Shown here one piece after another: positions 1 to 8,210 of a stretch of DNA of 64,000 nt. The stretch is from Verrucomicrobiota bacterium. Its GTDB lineage: Bacteria > Verrucomicrobiota > Verrucomicrobiia > Limisphaerales > JACRJZ01. The DNA is taken from contig JACRJZ010000137.1 in the NCBI GenBank assembly GCA_016219875.1, forward strand, positions 1-64,000, written 5' to 3'. Both the position numbers and the translations under genes were made by a program. The notes beneath the pieces are model-generated. The model was not told the DNA's origin. It did no database searches and saw nothing but the letters and a program-made list of their open reading frames with translations. Position 1 is the stretch's first letter. The number at the start of each line of letters is the position of its first letter.

Positions 1-633
1 CCAGCACGGCACTGGGGAGCGTGCTGGCGTTCTTGAAGACTTTGGGCCAGTGCTTGAAGGGTTGGTGGGGGGTGTGGACCAGGGAGCCTTTCTCGTAGCG
101 CTGGCGGATGACTTGGAAGAGAAGGGCGGCGCCCGTTTTGTCGATGGGCCGAGAACCCAATTTGTCCACGCACAGCCGGTGGGGCGAGAGGAAGCGTTTG
201 AGTTCGGCTTTGAGCCGGCAGGCGGCCGGGGCGGCGGGGAGGGGGGGAGGGGGTTGAGGAGGTCCACGGCGGTGGTGAAGAGGACGGAGTGGCCAGCCAG
301 ACAGGCGGCACGGCCCAGGGCGCAGGCGAGATGACTTTTGCCCAAGCCGGCCCCACCGAGAAAGATCCCGTTGGGGTGGTCGTGGAGAAAGGCCAGGCGG
401 AAAAGGTTCTGCCCCTGAGTGCGGTTGATTTTCTGGGGCCAGGTCCAGTCGAAGACGTCGAGGGTTTTGGGCCAGGGGGAACTCGACATCCAGCCGCCGG
501 CTGTAACCCAGCCCCGTGACGAAGAAGGAGAGACGGCGCCGACTGGCGCCCACGCGCAGCCAGCCCGCCGAACCCCCGTCCACCTGGGCCCACTGGCCCG
601 GCGCGAACGGGAGCGTGAGAAAGGCTTGGTCCA
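1..633 (-). pseudogene. Degenerate IS21-type istA/istB composite (transposase remnant)
   Basis: Reading from 633 on the minus strand gives a fragment of an IstA transposase catalytic region (AQVDGGSAGWLRVG, then RRRLSFFV and YSRRLDVEF). Near 475 this changes frame into an IstB-like ATPase (KTLDVFDWTWPQKIN, then the Walker A stretch GGAGLGKSHLACALG). Around 230 the frame shifts again and the IstB C-terminal half continues (PIDKTGAALLFQVIRQRYEKGS, FKHWPKVF) off the left edge. IstA is the DDE transposase and IstB its ATP-dependent helper in IS21 elements. Here most of istA is missing, the two genes are fused by deletion, and at least two frameshifts rule out a working product. The motifs are seen directly; family assignment rests on recalled IstA/IstB signatures. 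Confidence 0.8.
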
Positions 634-723
634 TGACAATTATTCTTCGCCTCAGTGCCAATTAAAACTCACCGTGACACCGGCTTGCCATTTTGTTGTG
701 TTTTGATTCTTGATTCACGGTCG

Positions 724-825
724 CTAACCCTCTGGGCCGCCGCCTTCGGCGAAGCGGAGTCTTTGGCGCCGTGAGGCGCCAAAGACGCAGCGGAGCCGAA
801 GGCGCCGGGCGGCGGCACGGGTTAG
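724..825. repeat. Large imperfect inverted repeat, about 100 bp
   Basis: The core is a perfect 12-bp stem (GTCTTTGGCGCC at 759-770 and its complement at 775-786) around a GTGA loop. Pairing extends outward through CGCCTTCGGC (741-750) with GCCGAAGGCG (795-804), and then CTAACCC / GGGTTAG at the outer edges. It lies between the two IS21 remnants, just downstream of the second istB stop. It could be a mobile-element end, a terminator-like structure or a dispersed palindrome. Confidence 0.75.
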
Positions 826-1151
826 CCGCCGCCCTTTTCTTTCGGGCGGGACACCCGCTGACTCTCGCCGTCGAACTCCAGGATGAGGGCGTGATGCACC
901 AGCCGGTCCACCGCCGCCATCGTCGTCATCGGATCCTTGAAAATCTGGTCCCACTTCGAGAACACCAGATTGCTGCTCACCAGCACGCTGCGCCGTTCGT
1001 AGCGCTCCGCCAGAAAGGTGAAGAGCACTTCCATCTCCTCCCGCGATTGCTGCACGTAGCCCAGGTCGTCCAGAATGATGGCCTCAAACCGGTCCAGCTT
1101 CTTGAGTGCCGCCTCCAAGCGCAGGTCTTTCTTGGCCGCCAGGAGGTGCAA
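822..1151 (-). pseudogene. 5'-truncated istB-like ATPase (IS21 helper)
   Basis: About 109 residues match the C-terminal part of IstB/DnaC-like AAA+ proteins: LLAAKKDLRLEAALKKLD, a Walker B-like segment AIILDDLGYVQQS, then LFTFLAERYERRSVLVSSN and DRLVHHALILEF. The N-terminal half with the Walker A loop is absent, and no upstream frame supplies it, so the gene is truncated near 1151. The sequence differs from the IstB remnant at 1-475 and so belongs to a different IS21 subgroup. It is presumably non-functional. Confidence 0.78.
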
Positions 1152-1321
1152 TAGTGGAGTCCAGAGGAAGAGGAGCCTGTTTCGTTGAGCGCACTGCCAA
1201 CGCGGACGTGACGCTCAACCCCGGCTGTCCCTGGGCCGAGTCTTCCAATATGAAGACGAACCAGCGCCACGAAACGATAGGCCGGTACGGGAGGTTCCCC
1301 GAGGAGGAATCGCCGTCCGGC

Positions 1322-2242
1322 TCAGCCCCCGGCCAGCCAGTCGCGCGGTCGAAGAAACACGTCGCCGAGTCGCGCTTCAGGCGTGCCTGGCGTGGGCTGC
1401 CAGTCGTAGCGCCAACACACCCGCGGCGGCAGGGACATGAGAATGGACTCGGTCCGCCCGCCCGATTGCAGACCGAACAGCGTGCCGCGGTCATAGACCA
1501 GATTGAACTCCACATAGCGACCGCGCCGATAGAGCTGAAACTCGCGCTCGCGCTCGCCGTAGGGCGTGTCGCGGCGGCGGCGGACGATCGGCAGATAGGC
1601 CTCGAGATAGTGCTGGCCCACGCGGCGCACAAAATCGAAGCAGCGCGCGAACCCCCATTCGTTCAGGTCGTCGAAAAACAGTCCACCGATGCCGCGCGGT
1701 TCCTGGCGGTGTTTCAGGAAAAAGTACTCGTCGCACCAACGTTTGAAGCGGGGATACACGTCGGCGCCGAACGGCGCGCAGGCCGCGCGTGCTGTTTGGT
1801 GCCAATGCACGCAATCTTCCTCGAAGCCATAATACGGGGTGAGGTCGAAGCCGCCCCCGAACCACCAGAGCGCCTCGCCTCCCTCCCGCGGCGCGAGAAA
1901 GAACCGCAAGTTGGCGTGCGAGGTCGGAACGTAGGGATTGCGCGGATGCGCCACCAGCGAGAGGCCGACGGCGCGGAAGGCGCAGCCCGCCAACTCCGGG
2001 CGTCGCGCCGTGGCCGCGGGCGGGAGTTGCGCGCCCTGCACATCGGAGAAGTTGATGCCGGCCTGCTCAAAGACCCCGCCCTCGGCCAACACTCGGCTTT
2101 GCCCGCCGCCGCCTTCTGCGCGCTCCCAGGCGTCCTGGCGGAAACTCCCGCCTCCATCCTCCGCCTCGAACGCGGCGCAGAAGCGGTCCTGCAACTCGCG
2201 CAGGCAGGAGACGACGCTACGGATGTCAGGCAAATCATTCAT
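1322..2242 (-). CDS. hemF: Oxygen-dependent coproporphyrinogen III oxidase
   Basis: HemF converts coproporphyrinogen III to protoporphyrinogen IX with O2 in haem synthesis; it is a soluble homodimer. The 306-residue product has the usual family length (about 300). Conserved segments include SHANLRFFLAPR, a WWFGGGFDLTPYYGFEED run, HWHQTARAACAPFG, RGIGGLFFDDLNEWGF and the C-terminal RVCWRYDWQPTPGTPEARLGD. The start MNDLPDIRS at 2242 is preferred because 26 upstream in-frame residues overlap a hairpin (2278-2310) and do not resemble the family. The gene follows the multicopper oxidase on the same strand. An O2-dependent HemF indicates an organism that also lives with oxygen, despite the nitrate-respiration genes nearby. 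Confidence 0.95.
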   Translation of the reverse strand: MNDLPDIRSVVSCLRELQDRFCAAFEAEDGGGSFRQDAWERAEGGGGQSRVLAEGGVFEQAGINFSDVQGAQLPPAATARRPELAGCAFRAVGLSLVAHPRNPYVPTSHANLRFFLAPREGGEALWWFGGGFDLTPYYGFEEDCVHWHQTARAACAPFGADVYPRFKRWCDEYFFLKHRQEPRGIGGLFFDDLNEWGFARCFDFVRRVGQHYLEAYLPIVRRRRDTPYGEREREFQLYRRGRYVEFNLVYDRGTLFGLQSGGRTESILMSLPPRVCWRYDWQPTPGTPEARLGDVFLRPRDWLAGG

Positions 2243-2277
2243 GGCGCATTCGGGCGAGCGAGGCTCGTTCAAAAACA

Positions 2278-2310
2278 GTGGCAGCCGACGGACGGAGCGT
2301 CGGCTGCCAC
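2278..2310. repeat. 12-bp-stem hairpin with a repeat-family core
   Basis: GTGGCAGCCGAC (2278-2289) is followed by its exact complement at 2299-2310 with a 9-nt loop. It lies between the multicopper oxidase stop and the hemF start on the minus strand, so it may attenuate or end the upstream transcript. There is no clear T-tract. The GCAGCCGAC core is shared with the palindrome family found at 6.6, 33.4, 48.3, 50.1, 56.9 and 61.2 kb. Confidence 0.7.
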
Positions 2311-2327
2311 GGGTTGTCACGCAAGCT

Positions 2328-4322
2328 TTATGCAGGCATCACCTGCAAGGGCCGCATCATTTCGTTGTCTTCGTGCTCGAGGATGTGGCAGTGCCACACG
2401 TAGCGGCCCGCGAGATCGAAGTGCGCTTTGACGCGCGTGATCATACCGGGGTAGAGAACCACCGTGTCTTTGCGCCCGGTTTCCCCGGCCTCGGGCGCGA
2501 AGACCTGGCCTTGGTCCGGCGACGCGGGATCGAACACCTCGCGGTTGAGGATCTCGAATTGCACTTGATGCACGTGCATCGGATGCGCGTCTTCCGTGAT
2601 GTCGAAGATTTCCCAAACCTCCGTCGTCCCGGCGATCGGGGTTTCGGTCACGTCGTCCATCCATCGCAGAGGCACGCCAGCGGGTTGAACGGGATTGGTG
2701 AGGTCCGCCAGCCCAAGCAGCCCAATGCGCGGGCCGACGCCGGCCAGGACTTCCGAGTCCAATTCGTTGAACGAAAGGTGGCGCACCGCGTTGGTGGTTC
2801 CCAATTGCGGCGGGGCCGGCAACACCAACCGATCGGGCGGGGTACTGGGGTCCGGCCCGCTGGCCGCCACGACGCGGAACTGCATCACCTGGCCGGTGGT
2901 GTCCGGGTCCGCCGGCGCGAAATCGGTTCCCGGCGCGCCTCCGCCGAACGGTTCATCGGGCGCGAGATTGAGCAGCGTGAGGCGCGTGCCGGGGCGGACC
3001 TGCGAGAAGTCCACGATCACGTCCGCTCGTTCGGCCGGGGCGAGGAGGAGTTGATCCAGCCCGGCAGGCTGAGTGAGAAAACCGCCGTCGGAGCCGATTT
3101 GCCAAAACGGCAGGCCGGTGTCCATCTTCAGAATCAGGAAGCGGGAGTTGCAGGCATTGAGCACACGGAACCGGTAGCGCCGCCGCTCGACTTGCAGATA
3201 GGGCCAGGTGCGTCCGTTAACCACGATGGTGTTGCCGAAGAACTCGGCATTCCAAATCGGCGCAATGTCGCTCTCGGGAACGTACGGACCGGTGAAGCCG
3301 TCGAAGAACGCGCGACTGTCCGGATAGAACAGCGAGCCATCGGCGTTGAAGGAGCGGTCCTGGATAATGAGCGGAATCTCATAGGGCGCGTGGCTTGGAC
3401 CGCGTTCGTGGGCCTCCCGTCCGCCGCGCGGGCGCTCATCGTCGTCTGCTCCCGGCCGGGATCCCGGCAGCCGGCCGTCCACTTGGTCGCCGGGACCCCC
3501 ACGCAACAGGTAGAAGCCTGCCGGGCCGGCATAGACGTTTTGGCGAACGATGCCCAACGAGTGGTCGTGAAACCACAGCGTGGTGGCCGCCTGATCGTTG
3601 GGGTATTGGAAGGTGGCGCTGCCCGGTTCCCACTCCATGCCATGGCGGACCCGAGCTTGATTCTTGAAGTACTCGTACCACGTGCCTTCGGCGAAAGCGC
3701 CCGCCGGGAGGTTGGAAGCCGCCGGCAGATACCACGCCTCCGGATAGCCGTCGCTCTCGTCGCCGCTGTGGCCTCCGTGCAAGTGCGTGACGATCGGCAC
3801 CGGGCCGGCATAGCGCGTCGGGTCCATGGTGTGGTGATCGCGAGGTCCCGGCGGGTTGGCCCAATGAAGCGTCTGGTCCACCGGCAGCAAGTGAGGCAGA
3901 TACCGGCCAGCCCGATCCTTCAGATCATTGATCCACTTCACGCGCACGGGTCTTTCCGACCTGGCTTCGATCGTGAACGACGGATAACTGAAACTGCCAC
4001 CTTGGGCCGGGGTGCCCGGCGCTCGGAGTGAACCGTAACTCCAGACCGTCGTGGCGGGCAGGCCCGGCGGCAGAATCCGTTGCCGAAACTGCCGAACCGC
4101 GATTTCGTAATAGTCGATTCTGCGGCCGTCCACGCCCCGGATCTGCCCGCTCCGGGGCATCGACGGTAAGGTGAAGAGCGGCATTCGATACTTGGGGATG
4201 TGTGTGGGATCGAGCGTGCCGCCGGGCAATTGCGCCCTGGCGCGCGTGGAGGCGCCCGGCAACATCAGCCCGGCCCCTGCGAGGGTGGTGATCTTGAGGA
4301 ACTCTCGTCTTGTCTGCTTCAT
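2328..4322 (-). CDS. Tat-exported multicopper oxidase (CotA/bilirubin-oxidase type)
   Basis: This is a laccase-like enzyme that oxidises substrates with electron transfer to O2 through four copper atoms; its substrate is unknown. A Tat signal (TRREFLKITTLAGAGLML, residues 4-21) indicates periplasmic or extracellular location after folding. The copper ligands are all visible: HLH at 180-182, HDH at 252-254, HPMHVH at 580-585 and HCH at 644-646, with H650 and M655 completing the type-1 site. The 664 residues and the long insertion between cupredoxin domains fit the CotA/phenoxazinone-synthase group. It precedes hemF on the minus strand, separated by a hairpin. Whether it handles bilirubin, phenolics or metals cannot be read from sequence. 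Confidence 0.92.
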   Translation of the reverse strand: MKQTRREFLKITTLAGAGLMLPGASTRARAQLPGGTLDPTHIPKYRMPLFTLPSMPRSGQIRGVDGRRIDYYEIAVRQFRQRILPPGLPATTVWSYGSLRAPGTPAQGGSFSYPSFTIEARSERPVRVKWINDLKDRAGRYLPHLLPVDQTLHWANPPGPRDHHTMDPTRYAGPVPIVTHLHGGHSGDESDGYPEAWYLPAASNLPAGAFAEGTWYEYFKNQARVRHGMEWEPGSATFQYPNDQAATTLWFHDHSLGIVRQNVYAGPAGFYLLRGGPGDQVDGRLPGSRPGADDDERPRGGREAHERGPSHAPYEIPLIIQDRSFNADGSLFYPDSRAFFDGFTGPYVPESDIAPIWNAEFFGNTIVVNGRTWPYLQVERRRYRFRVLNACNSRFLILKMDTGLPFWQIGSDGGFLTQPAGLDQLLLAPAERADVIVDFSQVRPGTRLTLLNLAPDEPFGGGAPGTDFAPADPDTTGQVMQFRVVAASGPDPSTPPDRLVLPAPPQLGTTNAVRHLSFNELDSEVLAGVGPRIGLLGLADLTNPVQPAGVPLRWMDDVTETPIAGTTEVWEIFDITEDAHPMHVHQVQFEILNREVFDPASPDQGQVFAPEAGETGRKDTVVLYPGMITRVKAHFDLAGRYVWHCHILEHEDNEMMRPLQVMPA

Positions 4323-4790
4323 GGTATGGCCTTTCGTTTGGTTTTCGTTTTCGGACGGCAGAAGGGAGAAGGGATGAACAGAGCGTCACCAGGCAGCGGT
4401 TTCGCCCGCTGCCGTTCCGGCAGAATTCCGCCCGCTGGCCCATCGCCCTTCCGGCCCCGCCAGTATATCACTGGTTCACATGGCGTCCATTAAGGAGACT
4501 TGGATTAGAGCTTTTCCCGCCTCCCGTCGTCACGGCGCTCGGCACGGCCCTCGCCGGAATGGGGCGGTAAGACGCACCTCCGGGAAAAACCCTGATCTTT
4601 GCTGTAAACAGCAGGAGCCGGTTGCTTTTTCCTGTCGAGGCACCAGAGTGCTCGCGTGCGCGCAACGCGTGGCCATACAGGTTCGTTATTGGGTCCAGTG
4701 CCGTGTCCGGTTCTGGGCGGTCCGGGGTTTGTCAATCAGGGCCACGCGGGCGCGCTGAACAACTCAACACCCCAACAACACGATCTTCCT
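4323..4790. other. Intergenic region between divergent genes
   Basis: No convincing gene was found in these 468 bases; the short open frames lack family resemblance. It separates the divergently transcribed multicopper oxidase and PEP-CTERM genes and should hold both promoters. The only structure noted is a 14-bp palindrome, TGCTGTAAACAGCA, at 4600-4613, which could be an operator, but nothing else supports that. Confidence 0.5.
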
Positions 4791-5519
4791 ATGAACCACT
4801 CGAAACACTCCGGCTCGCTGGCGCTTCGGCGCTGGACTGTGCTCACCCTCGCGCTCGGTCTTGTCTCCTTGAACTCCGAAGCCGCCTTGCTCGTCAGTAC
4901 CTTCGGACAGCCTGCGGGATCACTCTCACCCCACCAACTCGTCAACACGTCTGGGCGATACGCCAGCGATTTTCAAACGGGTGGAGATCCAGCCACCGTC
5001 ACCACGCTCACACTGAGCTTGGACGGCCTATCCGCAGCTTCCGGCCAATCTCTCATCGCCGAAATCTGGTTGAACAGTGCCGGCACTCCTTCTGCGCTCT
5101 TCGCCAGTTTTGACACCACCGCATCGGTGGCGGCGGGAAGTGACGTCAACAACTACACTCTGGGGGATGTCGGCATCAACCTCGCCGCCGACACCATTTA
5201 CTGGCTGGTGCTGCGACAAAGCGGCAACGACGGCGCCTTCGGGATCGGGGCCGCCCTCACCGAGGACCAAGATGTGGATGGCGTTACGCCCTTCTCCGGC
5301 GTGGCAGGTACGCCGTCGCTGGTTTCAGTCAACGGTGGGGCGAATTGGTCCGACAGTACTGGTTTCTTCCCCGACAGTTCTGATACCTTGCGTTACCAAT
5401 TGGACTTTGTCCCTGTCCCTGAGCCGTCCCATTGGCTGGCCGGCGCGGGCTTGGTGTTGGTGGCCGGTGGCCACTGGCTCCGCCAGCGCAGGAACTCGGC
5501 GCGGCAGGCGCGCAGTTAA
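4791..5519 (+). CDS. PEP-CTERM anchored secreted protein (choice-of-anchor-R-like)
   Basis: This 242-residue exported protein starts with a signal peptide (ALRRWTVLTLALGLVSLNSEAA) and ends in a PEP-CTERM tripartite signal: VPEPSHW, a hydrophobic helix (LAGAGLVLVAGGHWL) and the basic tail RQRRNSARQ. PEP-CTERM proteins are processed by an exosortase and linked to exopolysaccharide production in Gram-negative bacteria. The middle (FGQPAG, LTLSLDG, IAEIWLNSAGTPSALFASF, INLAADTIYWLVL) resembles the beta-sandwich domain common before such tails. The start at 4791 gives a clean signal peptide; the longer upstream frame does not. No exosortase gene is in the window. The ligand is unknown. Confidence 0.88.
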   Translation: MNHSKHSGSLALRRWTVLTLALGLVSLNSEAALLVSTFGQPAGSLSPHQLVNTSGRYASDFQTGGDPATVTTLTLSLDGLSAASGQSLIAEIWLNSAGTPSALFASFDTTASVAAGSDVNNYTLGDVGINLAADTIYWLVLRQSGNDGAFGIGAALTEDQDVDGVTPFSGVAGTPSLVSVNGGANWSDSTGFFPDSSDTLRYQLDFVPVPEPSHWLAGAGLVLVAGGHWLRQRRNSARQARS

Positions 5520-5541
5520 AGCCTCATTTCTCACCCATCGA

Positions 5542-5633
5542 CGTAGCGGCAAACTGGCGTTTGCCGCTTTTTATTTCCGGCAGCGAGGATTGACAGCGCA
5601 GAGAAAGGCGGCGAACGCCAGTTCGCCGCTACG
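5542..5633. repeat. Palindromic dispersed repeat (CGTAGCGGC...GCCGCTACG type)
   Basis: A 27-bp arm at 5542-5568 (CGTAGCGGCAAACTGGCGTT core) is complemented at 5607-5633 with a few mismatches (GGCGAACGCCAGTTCGCCGC core). It lies between the PEP-CTERM gene and the convergent LuxR-type gene. The outer CGTAGCGGC is shared with the palindrome inside moaC at 30031-30112. Confidence 0.8.
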
Positions 5634-5761
5634 CCTTGTCGGCTCCAAGCCTGCGGGGGAAAGGTGGGCTGAAGCCGGGACGCCGAGCACACTTGCCGAG
5701 CAGGAAGCTCGAATTCCTTTGGGGATCGCGGCTTTCGCGCCAAGAGCAAGCCTGACGACCG

Positions 5762-6382
5762 CTACGATGGTTCAGGCCGGTTCTTGGGCCAGTGGTTGAT
5801 GATCTGCGAAAGCCGCCACACCGAAGCACAGACACACCGGAGAGGACAAGGCTGGAGCGTGTCGTTGGCCAGGCAGTGTCCATTCTTCTTCCCAGTCACA
5901 GCGCAGGATGGGGCCAGCAGGGGGCCGCCTGAGAGTTCTTTCAGGGACTCCAAAGCCAGGGGCAAGGTCGTCCGGCAGCGATCATGGTGGAACATCAAGA
6001 AGCCCGGAGAACTCACCGTGCGGGCGGGTTGGTAACCCAGAAACCGCACCTCCCGATCCGAAAGGAACGTCGCGCGCAAATGCCAGACTATTTTGCAGCC
6101 AGGGCACTGGTGGGAAAAGGCCCGTCCCGGATTGGCCTTCATAAGCCCGTGATCGAGGGCGAAACGCACCACGTCGGCCCGGCTGCGCAGGCGCAGTTTG
6201 GTCATGATATGCTTGCGGTGGGCCTCCACCGTCTTGCTGCTGATCTCCAGACGGCGGGCGATCTCCACGTTGGTGTGGCCCAGCGCGACGAGACTGGCCA
6301 CTTCCCACTCTCGCGGCGTGAGCAATTCCATCGGCGCGGCCCTGTCAGGCCGCTCCGCCCCGCATGGTGGCGCCAACTTCAT
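5762..6382 (-). CDS. LuxR/GerE-type regulator with cysteine-rich C-terminal domain
   Basis: An N-terminal GerE helix-turn-helix is clear (LTPREWEVASLVALGHTNVE, SSKTVEAHRKHIMTKL), normally found at the C-terminus of NarL/LuxR regulators. Here it is first and is followed by about 120 residues with no recognised receiver domain. That part holds eight cysteines: CPGC soon after the HTH, one in FHHDRC, then SC, GHC and CPLRCVC near the end. The pattern suggests a metal- or redox-binding module that could sense a signal, but this is inference. The start is either 6382 or the internal Met at 6331; neither has a good ribosome site. Likely a DNA-binding regulator; target unknown. Confidence 0.7.
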   Translation of the reverse strand: MKLAPPCGAERPDRAAPMELLTPREWEVASLVALGHTNVEIARRLEISSKTVEAHRKHIMTKLRLRSRADVVRFALDHGLMKANPGRAFSHQCPGCKIVWHLRATFLSDREVRFLGYQPARTVSSPGFLMFHHDRCRTTLPLALESLKELSGGPLLAPSCAVTGKKNGHCLANDTLQPCPLRCVCASVWRLSQIINHWPKNRPEPS

Positions 6383-6595
6383 CTGTACTTGAGGACGAAT
6401 CAGGCCTCCAAACCGATAGCCCGCGCGCGATTTGACTTAGCCGTCTCCATGCAGTCGAGGGAACCACGAAACACACGAAAATAAAGGCTGAACCTCGGTG
6501 GGAAGCAGGGTCTCCGGCGTTACCAAAAGGTGACCGCGCTGAGGCACCTTTCCGTTCCCAGGCCAGCCACGGTCTTCTTGGGTCTTCCGAGCTTC

Positions 6596-6826
6596 TTTCA
6601 AAACCGTAGCAGCCGACGTGAGGAGAGTCTGAGCAGCGAAAAAACGCCGCTGGATCGGGCCAAGGAACGAGACATTGCGACTCACGCGGAAGCACAAGGG
6701 GAGGAGAAATCCGGTTATTGGCGTCCAATGAGTTACGCGACCGTTCCTTGGCAGGCTCACTCTTTCAATCCGAAATCTGAAATCAAAACAGAGCCTCCTC
6801 ACGTCGGCTGCTACGAGGTTTTGAAA
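6596..6826. repeat. Family A palindromic element, copy 1
   Basis: The left arm at 6596-6625 (TTTCAAAACCGTAGCAGCCG, continuing CGTGAGGAG) is complemented by the right arm at 6791-6826 (CCTCCTCACGTCGGCTGCTA, continuing CGAGGTTTTGAAA). The centre differs from other copies and includes a 7-bp repeat array. It sits in the 820-bp gap between the LuxR-type gene and the membrane protein at 7203. No transposase is encoded. Confidence 0.85.
6766..6793. repeat. Degenerate heptamer tandem array (about 4 units)
   Basis: Units read CAATCCG, AAATCTG, AAATCAA, AACAGAG in exact 7-bp register, running into the right arm of family A copy 1. Divergent on its own, but the period and word type match the clearer arrays at 31074, 61227 and 8145. 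Confidence 0.55.
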
Positions 6827-6995
6827 TCGCCTCTTCCTTTCGTGTGTTTCGTGTATTTCGTGGTTCTACTGAATTGTCACGGCTTAGGACTCGTTCGGCA
6901 GACTCTGGCCCCGACCGGCGTTGGAGGTTTGGTTCCAGGCCGAGGCGGGTTCCGTTTCGGTTCGAGAGCCGGAACGGGCGCAACTTGGCCCTGCT

Positions 6996-7116
6996 GCCGT
7001 AGCGCAGGCCGGAAAGCCTGCGAGGCGTACGAGCAATTCGGACGTCCGCATCGTGGCGGACGTCCGGTCGACAAGAATGTCGGCGCTCCGGCAGGCTGGA
7101 AAGCCTGCGCTACGGC
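6996..7116. repeat. Palindromic repeat with hairpins inside its arms
   Basis: GCCGTAGCGCAGGC at 6996-7009 is complemented at 7103-7116. Each arm also holds a GCAGGC/GCCTGC hairpin, and a GACGTCCG/CGGACGTC hairpin lies in the centre (7041-7064). It resembles the arms of the 200-bp elements at 55585 and 58904 (GTAGCGCAG...). It is located just upstream of the gene starting at 7203. Confidence 0.75.
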
Positions 7117-7202
7117 GGGGGTGTGCGGTTGCGCCCCGCGTCGCCGGGCCAGCCGAATTCTTCTTTCTTTGTTCGGACGCGTTTGTTAATCACGCGGGCG
7201 CG

Positions 7203-8138
7203 ATGCGAAGCCTAAAGTTGATTTGCTTTTTTGCAGCCCTGTGCGGCTGGCTGGCCTGGGACGCCCCGGCCCAGACCTACATCGAGTTCGAGTTCGATGG
7301 ACAGAAGATCGAGGCCCGGCCGGTGAAGTTTCAGGACGCCTACATCGAGATCGCGCCCCGCGGCGGCGGGCAGATTCAGAAAGTCCCCTGGGGCCATCTG
7401 TCGCAAGCTACCCTCCGGCGGTTGGAGAACATCCGACCATACAACGAATTCGCCCGGCACTTCCTTGATCCGCCGCCCCAGTCACCGCCCACCGCTTCCA
7501 ACCGCGTCCAGATCACCATCAAGCCGGTCGAGCGCATGACCCGCTACCAGAGTGGCAGCCTCTTCTCCTCGCCCGTGACGTGGCTCGTCTTCCTGCTGTT
7601 CTACGCGGCCAACATTTACGCGGGCTACGAGATCGCCATGTTCCGCCAGCGCAACAAGGTTTCGGGCGCGGGGCTTTCCGCCGCCCTGCCCGTGATCGGG
7701 CCGATCGTCCTCCTCTGCATGCCGACCTACGAGGCGCCCGTCGCCGAGGATGAGACCGCTGCAGAGGGCGCGGAAGGAGCGGAGACTGCAGCCACAACCT
7801 CGGAAACGGAGGAAGCCGCCGCCCAGACCGAACAGGCCGCGCCCGCCGCCGCCGGGCCGCAGGAAACGGTCTATCTCCGCGGCCAGACGACCTTCAACCG
7901 GCGCTTCTTTGAAACCAAGATGGCCGGCTTCCTCAAAGTGGTGCCGGGCGAAGCGGAGAAGGACATGGTCCTGGTGGTCGCCTCGTCGCGCGGCACCTAC
8001 GTGGGCACCCGGTTCACCCGCGTCTCCCCCAACGAACTCACGCTCCACGTCGTCAAGGGCAACGCTTCGGAAGACATCATCATTCCTTTCGGCGAAATCA
8101 CCGAGGTGAAAATCCGCCACAAGGACGCCAAAGGTTAG
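7203..8138 (+). CDS. Exported/membrane protein of unknown function
   Basis: The 311-residue product begins with a signal peptide (MRSLKLICFFAALCGWLAW, then DAPAQ). A short beta-rich segment follows (YIEFEFDGQKIEARPVKF). Next come two likely membrane helices around residues 118-134 (SPVTWLVFLLFYAANIYAG) and 155-172 (GLSAALPVIGPIVLLCMP), an Ala/Glu-rich linker, and a C-terminal domain (residues about 220-311; ETVYLRGQTTFNRRFFE, IIPFGEITEVKIRHK). I do not recognise the family. The start at 7203 gives the signal peptide; the longer frame upstream runs through a palindromic repeat. A heptamer array begins 6 bp after the stop codon and fmt follows 72 bp downstream. Confidence 0.7.
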   Translation: MRSLKLICFFAALCGWLAWDAPAQTYIEFEFDGQKIEARPVKFQDAYIEIAPRGGGQIQKVPWGHLSQATLRRLENIRPYNEFARHFLDPPPQSPPTASNRVQITIKPVERMTRYQSGSLFSSPVTWLVFLLFYAANIYAGYEIAMFRQRNKVSGAGLSAALPVIGPIVLLCMPTYEAPVAEDETAAEGAEGAETAATTSETEEAAAQTEQAAPAAAGPQETVYLRGQTTFNRRFFETKMAGFLKVVPGEAEKDMVLVVASSRGTYVGTRFTRVSPNELTLHVVKGNASEDIIIPFGEITEVKIRHKDAKG

Positions 8139-8144
8139 CTTCGA

Positions 8145-8200
8145 GTTCCGGGTTCCGGGTTCCGAGTTCCGAGTTGAACGCGAAACGCGGAACACAGAAC
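8145..8200. repeat. Heptamer tandem array (8 units)
   Basis: The units are GTTCCGG x2, GTTCCGA x2, GTTGAAC, GCGAAAC, GCGGAAC, ACAGAAC, in unbroken 7-bp register. The array starts 6 bp after the stop codon of the gene at 7203 and ends 10 bp before the fmt start codon, so it fills nearly the whole intergenic gap. Confidence 0.88.
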
Positions 8201-8210
8201 TTGCTCGGAA

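Noticed and set aside
1106..2431. A 441-residue plus-strand open frame opposite hemF
   Set aside because: No recognisable motifs; it overlaps hemF and the start of the multicopper oxidase region. Judged a shadow frame.
4323..4790. Possible gene in the 468-bp gap between the multicopper oxidase and PEP-CTERM genes
   Set aside because: Short open frames there show no signal peptide, domain or coherent composition; only a 14-bp palindrome was notable.
8145..8200. Heptamer and palindrome arrays as CRISPR arrays
   Set aside because: Units are contiguous with no spacers, and no cas genes are present in the window.
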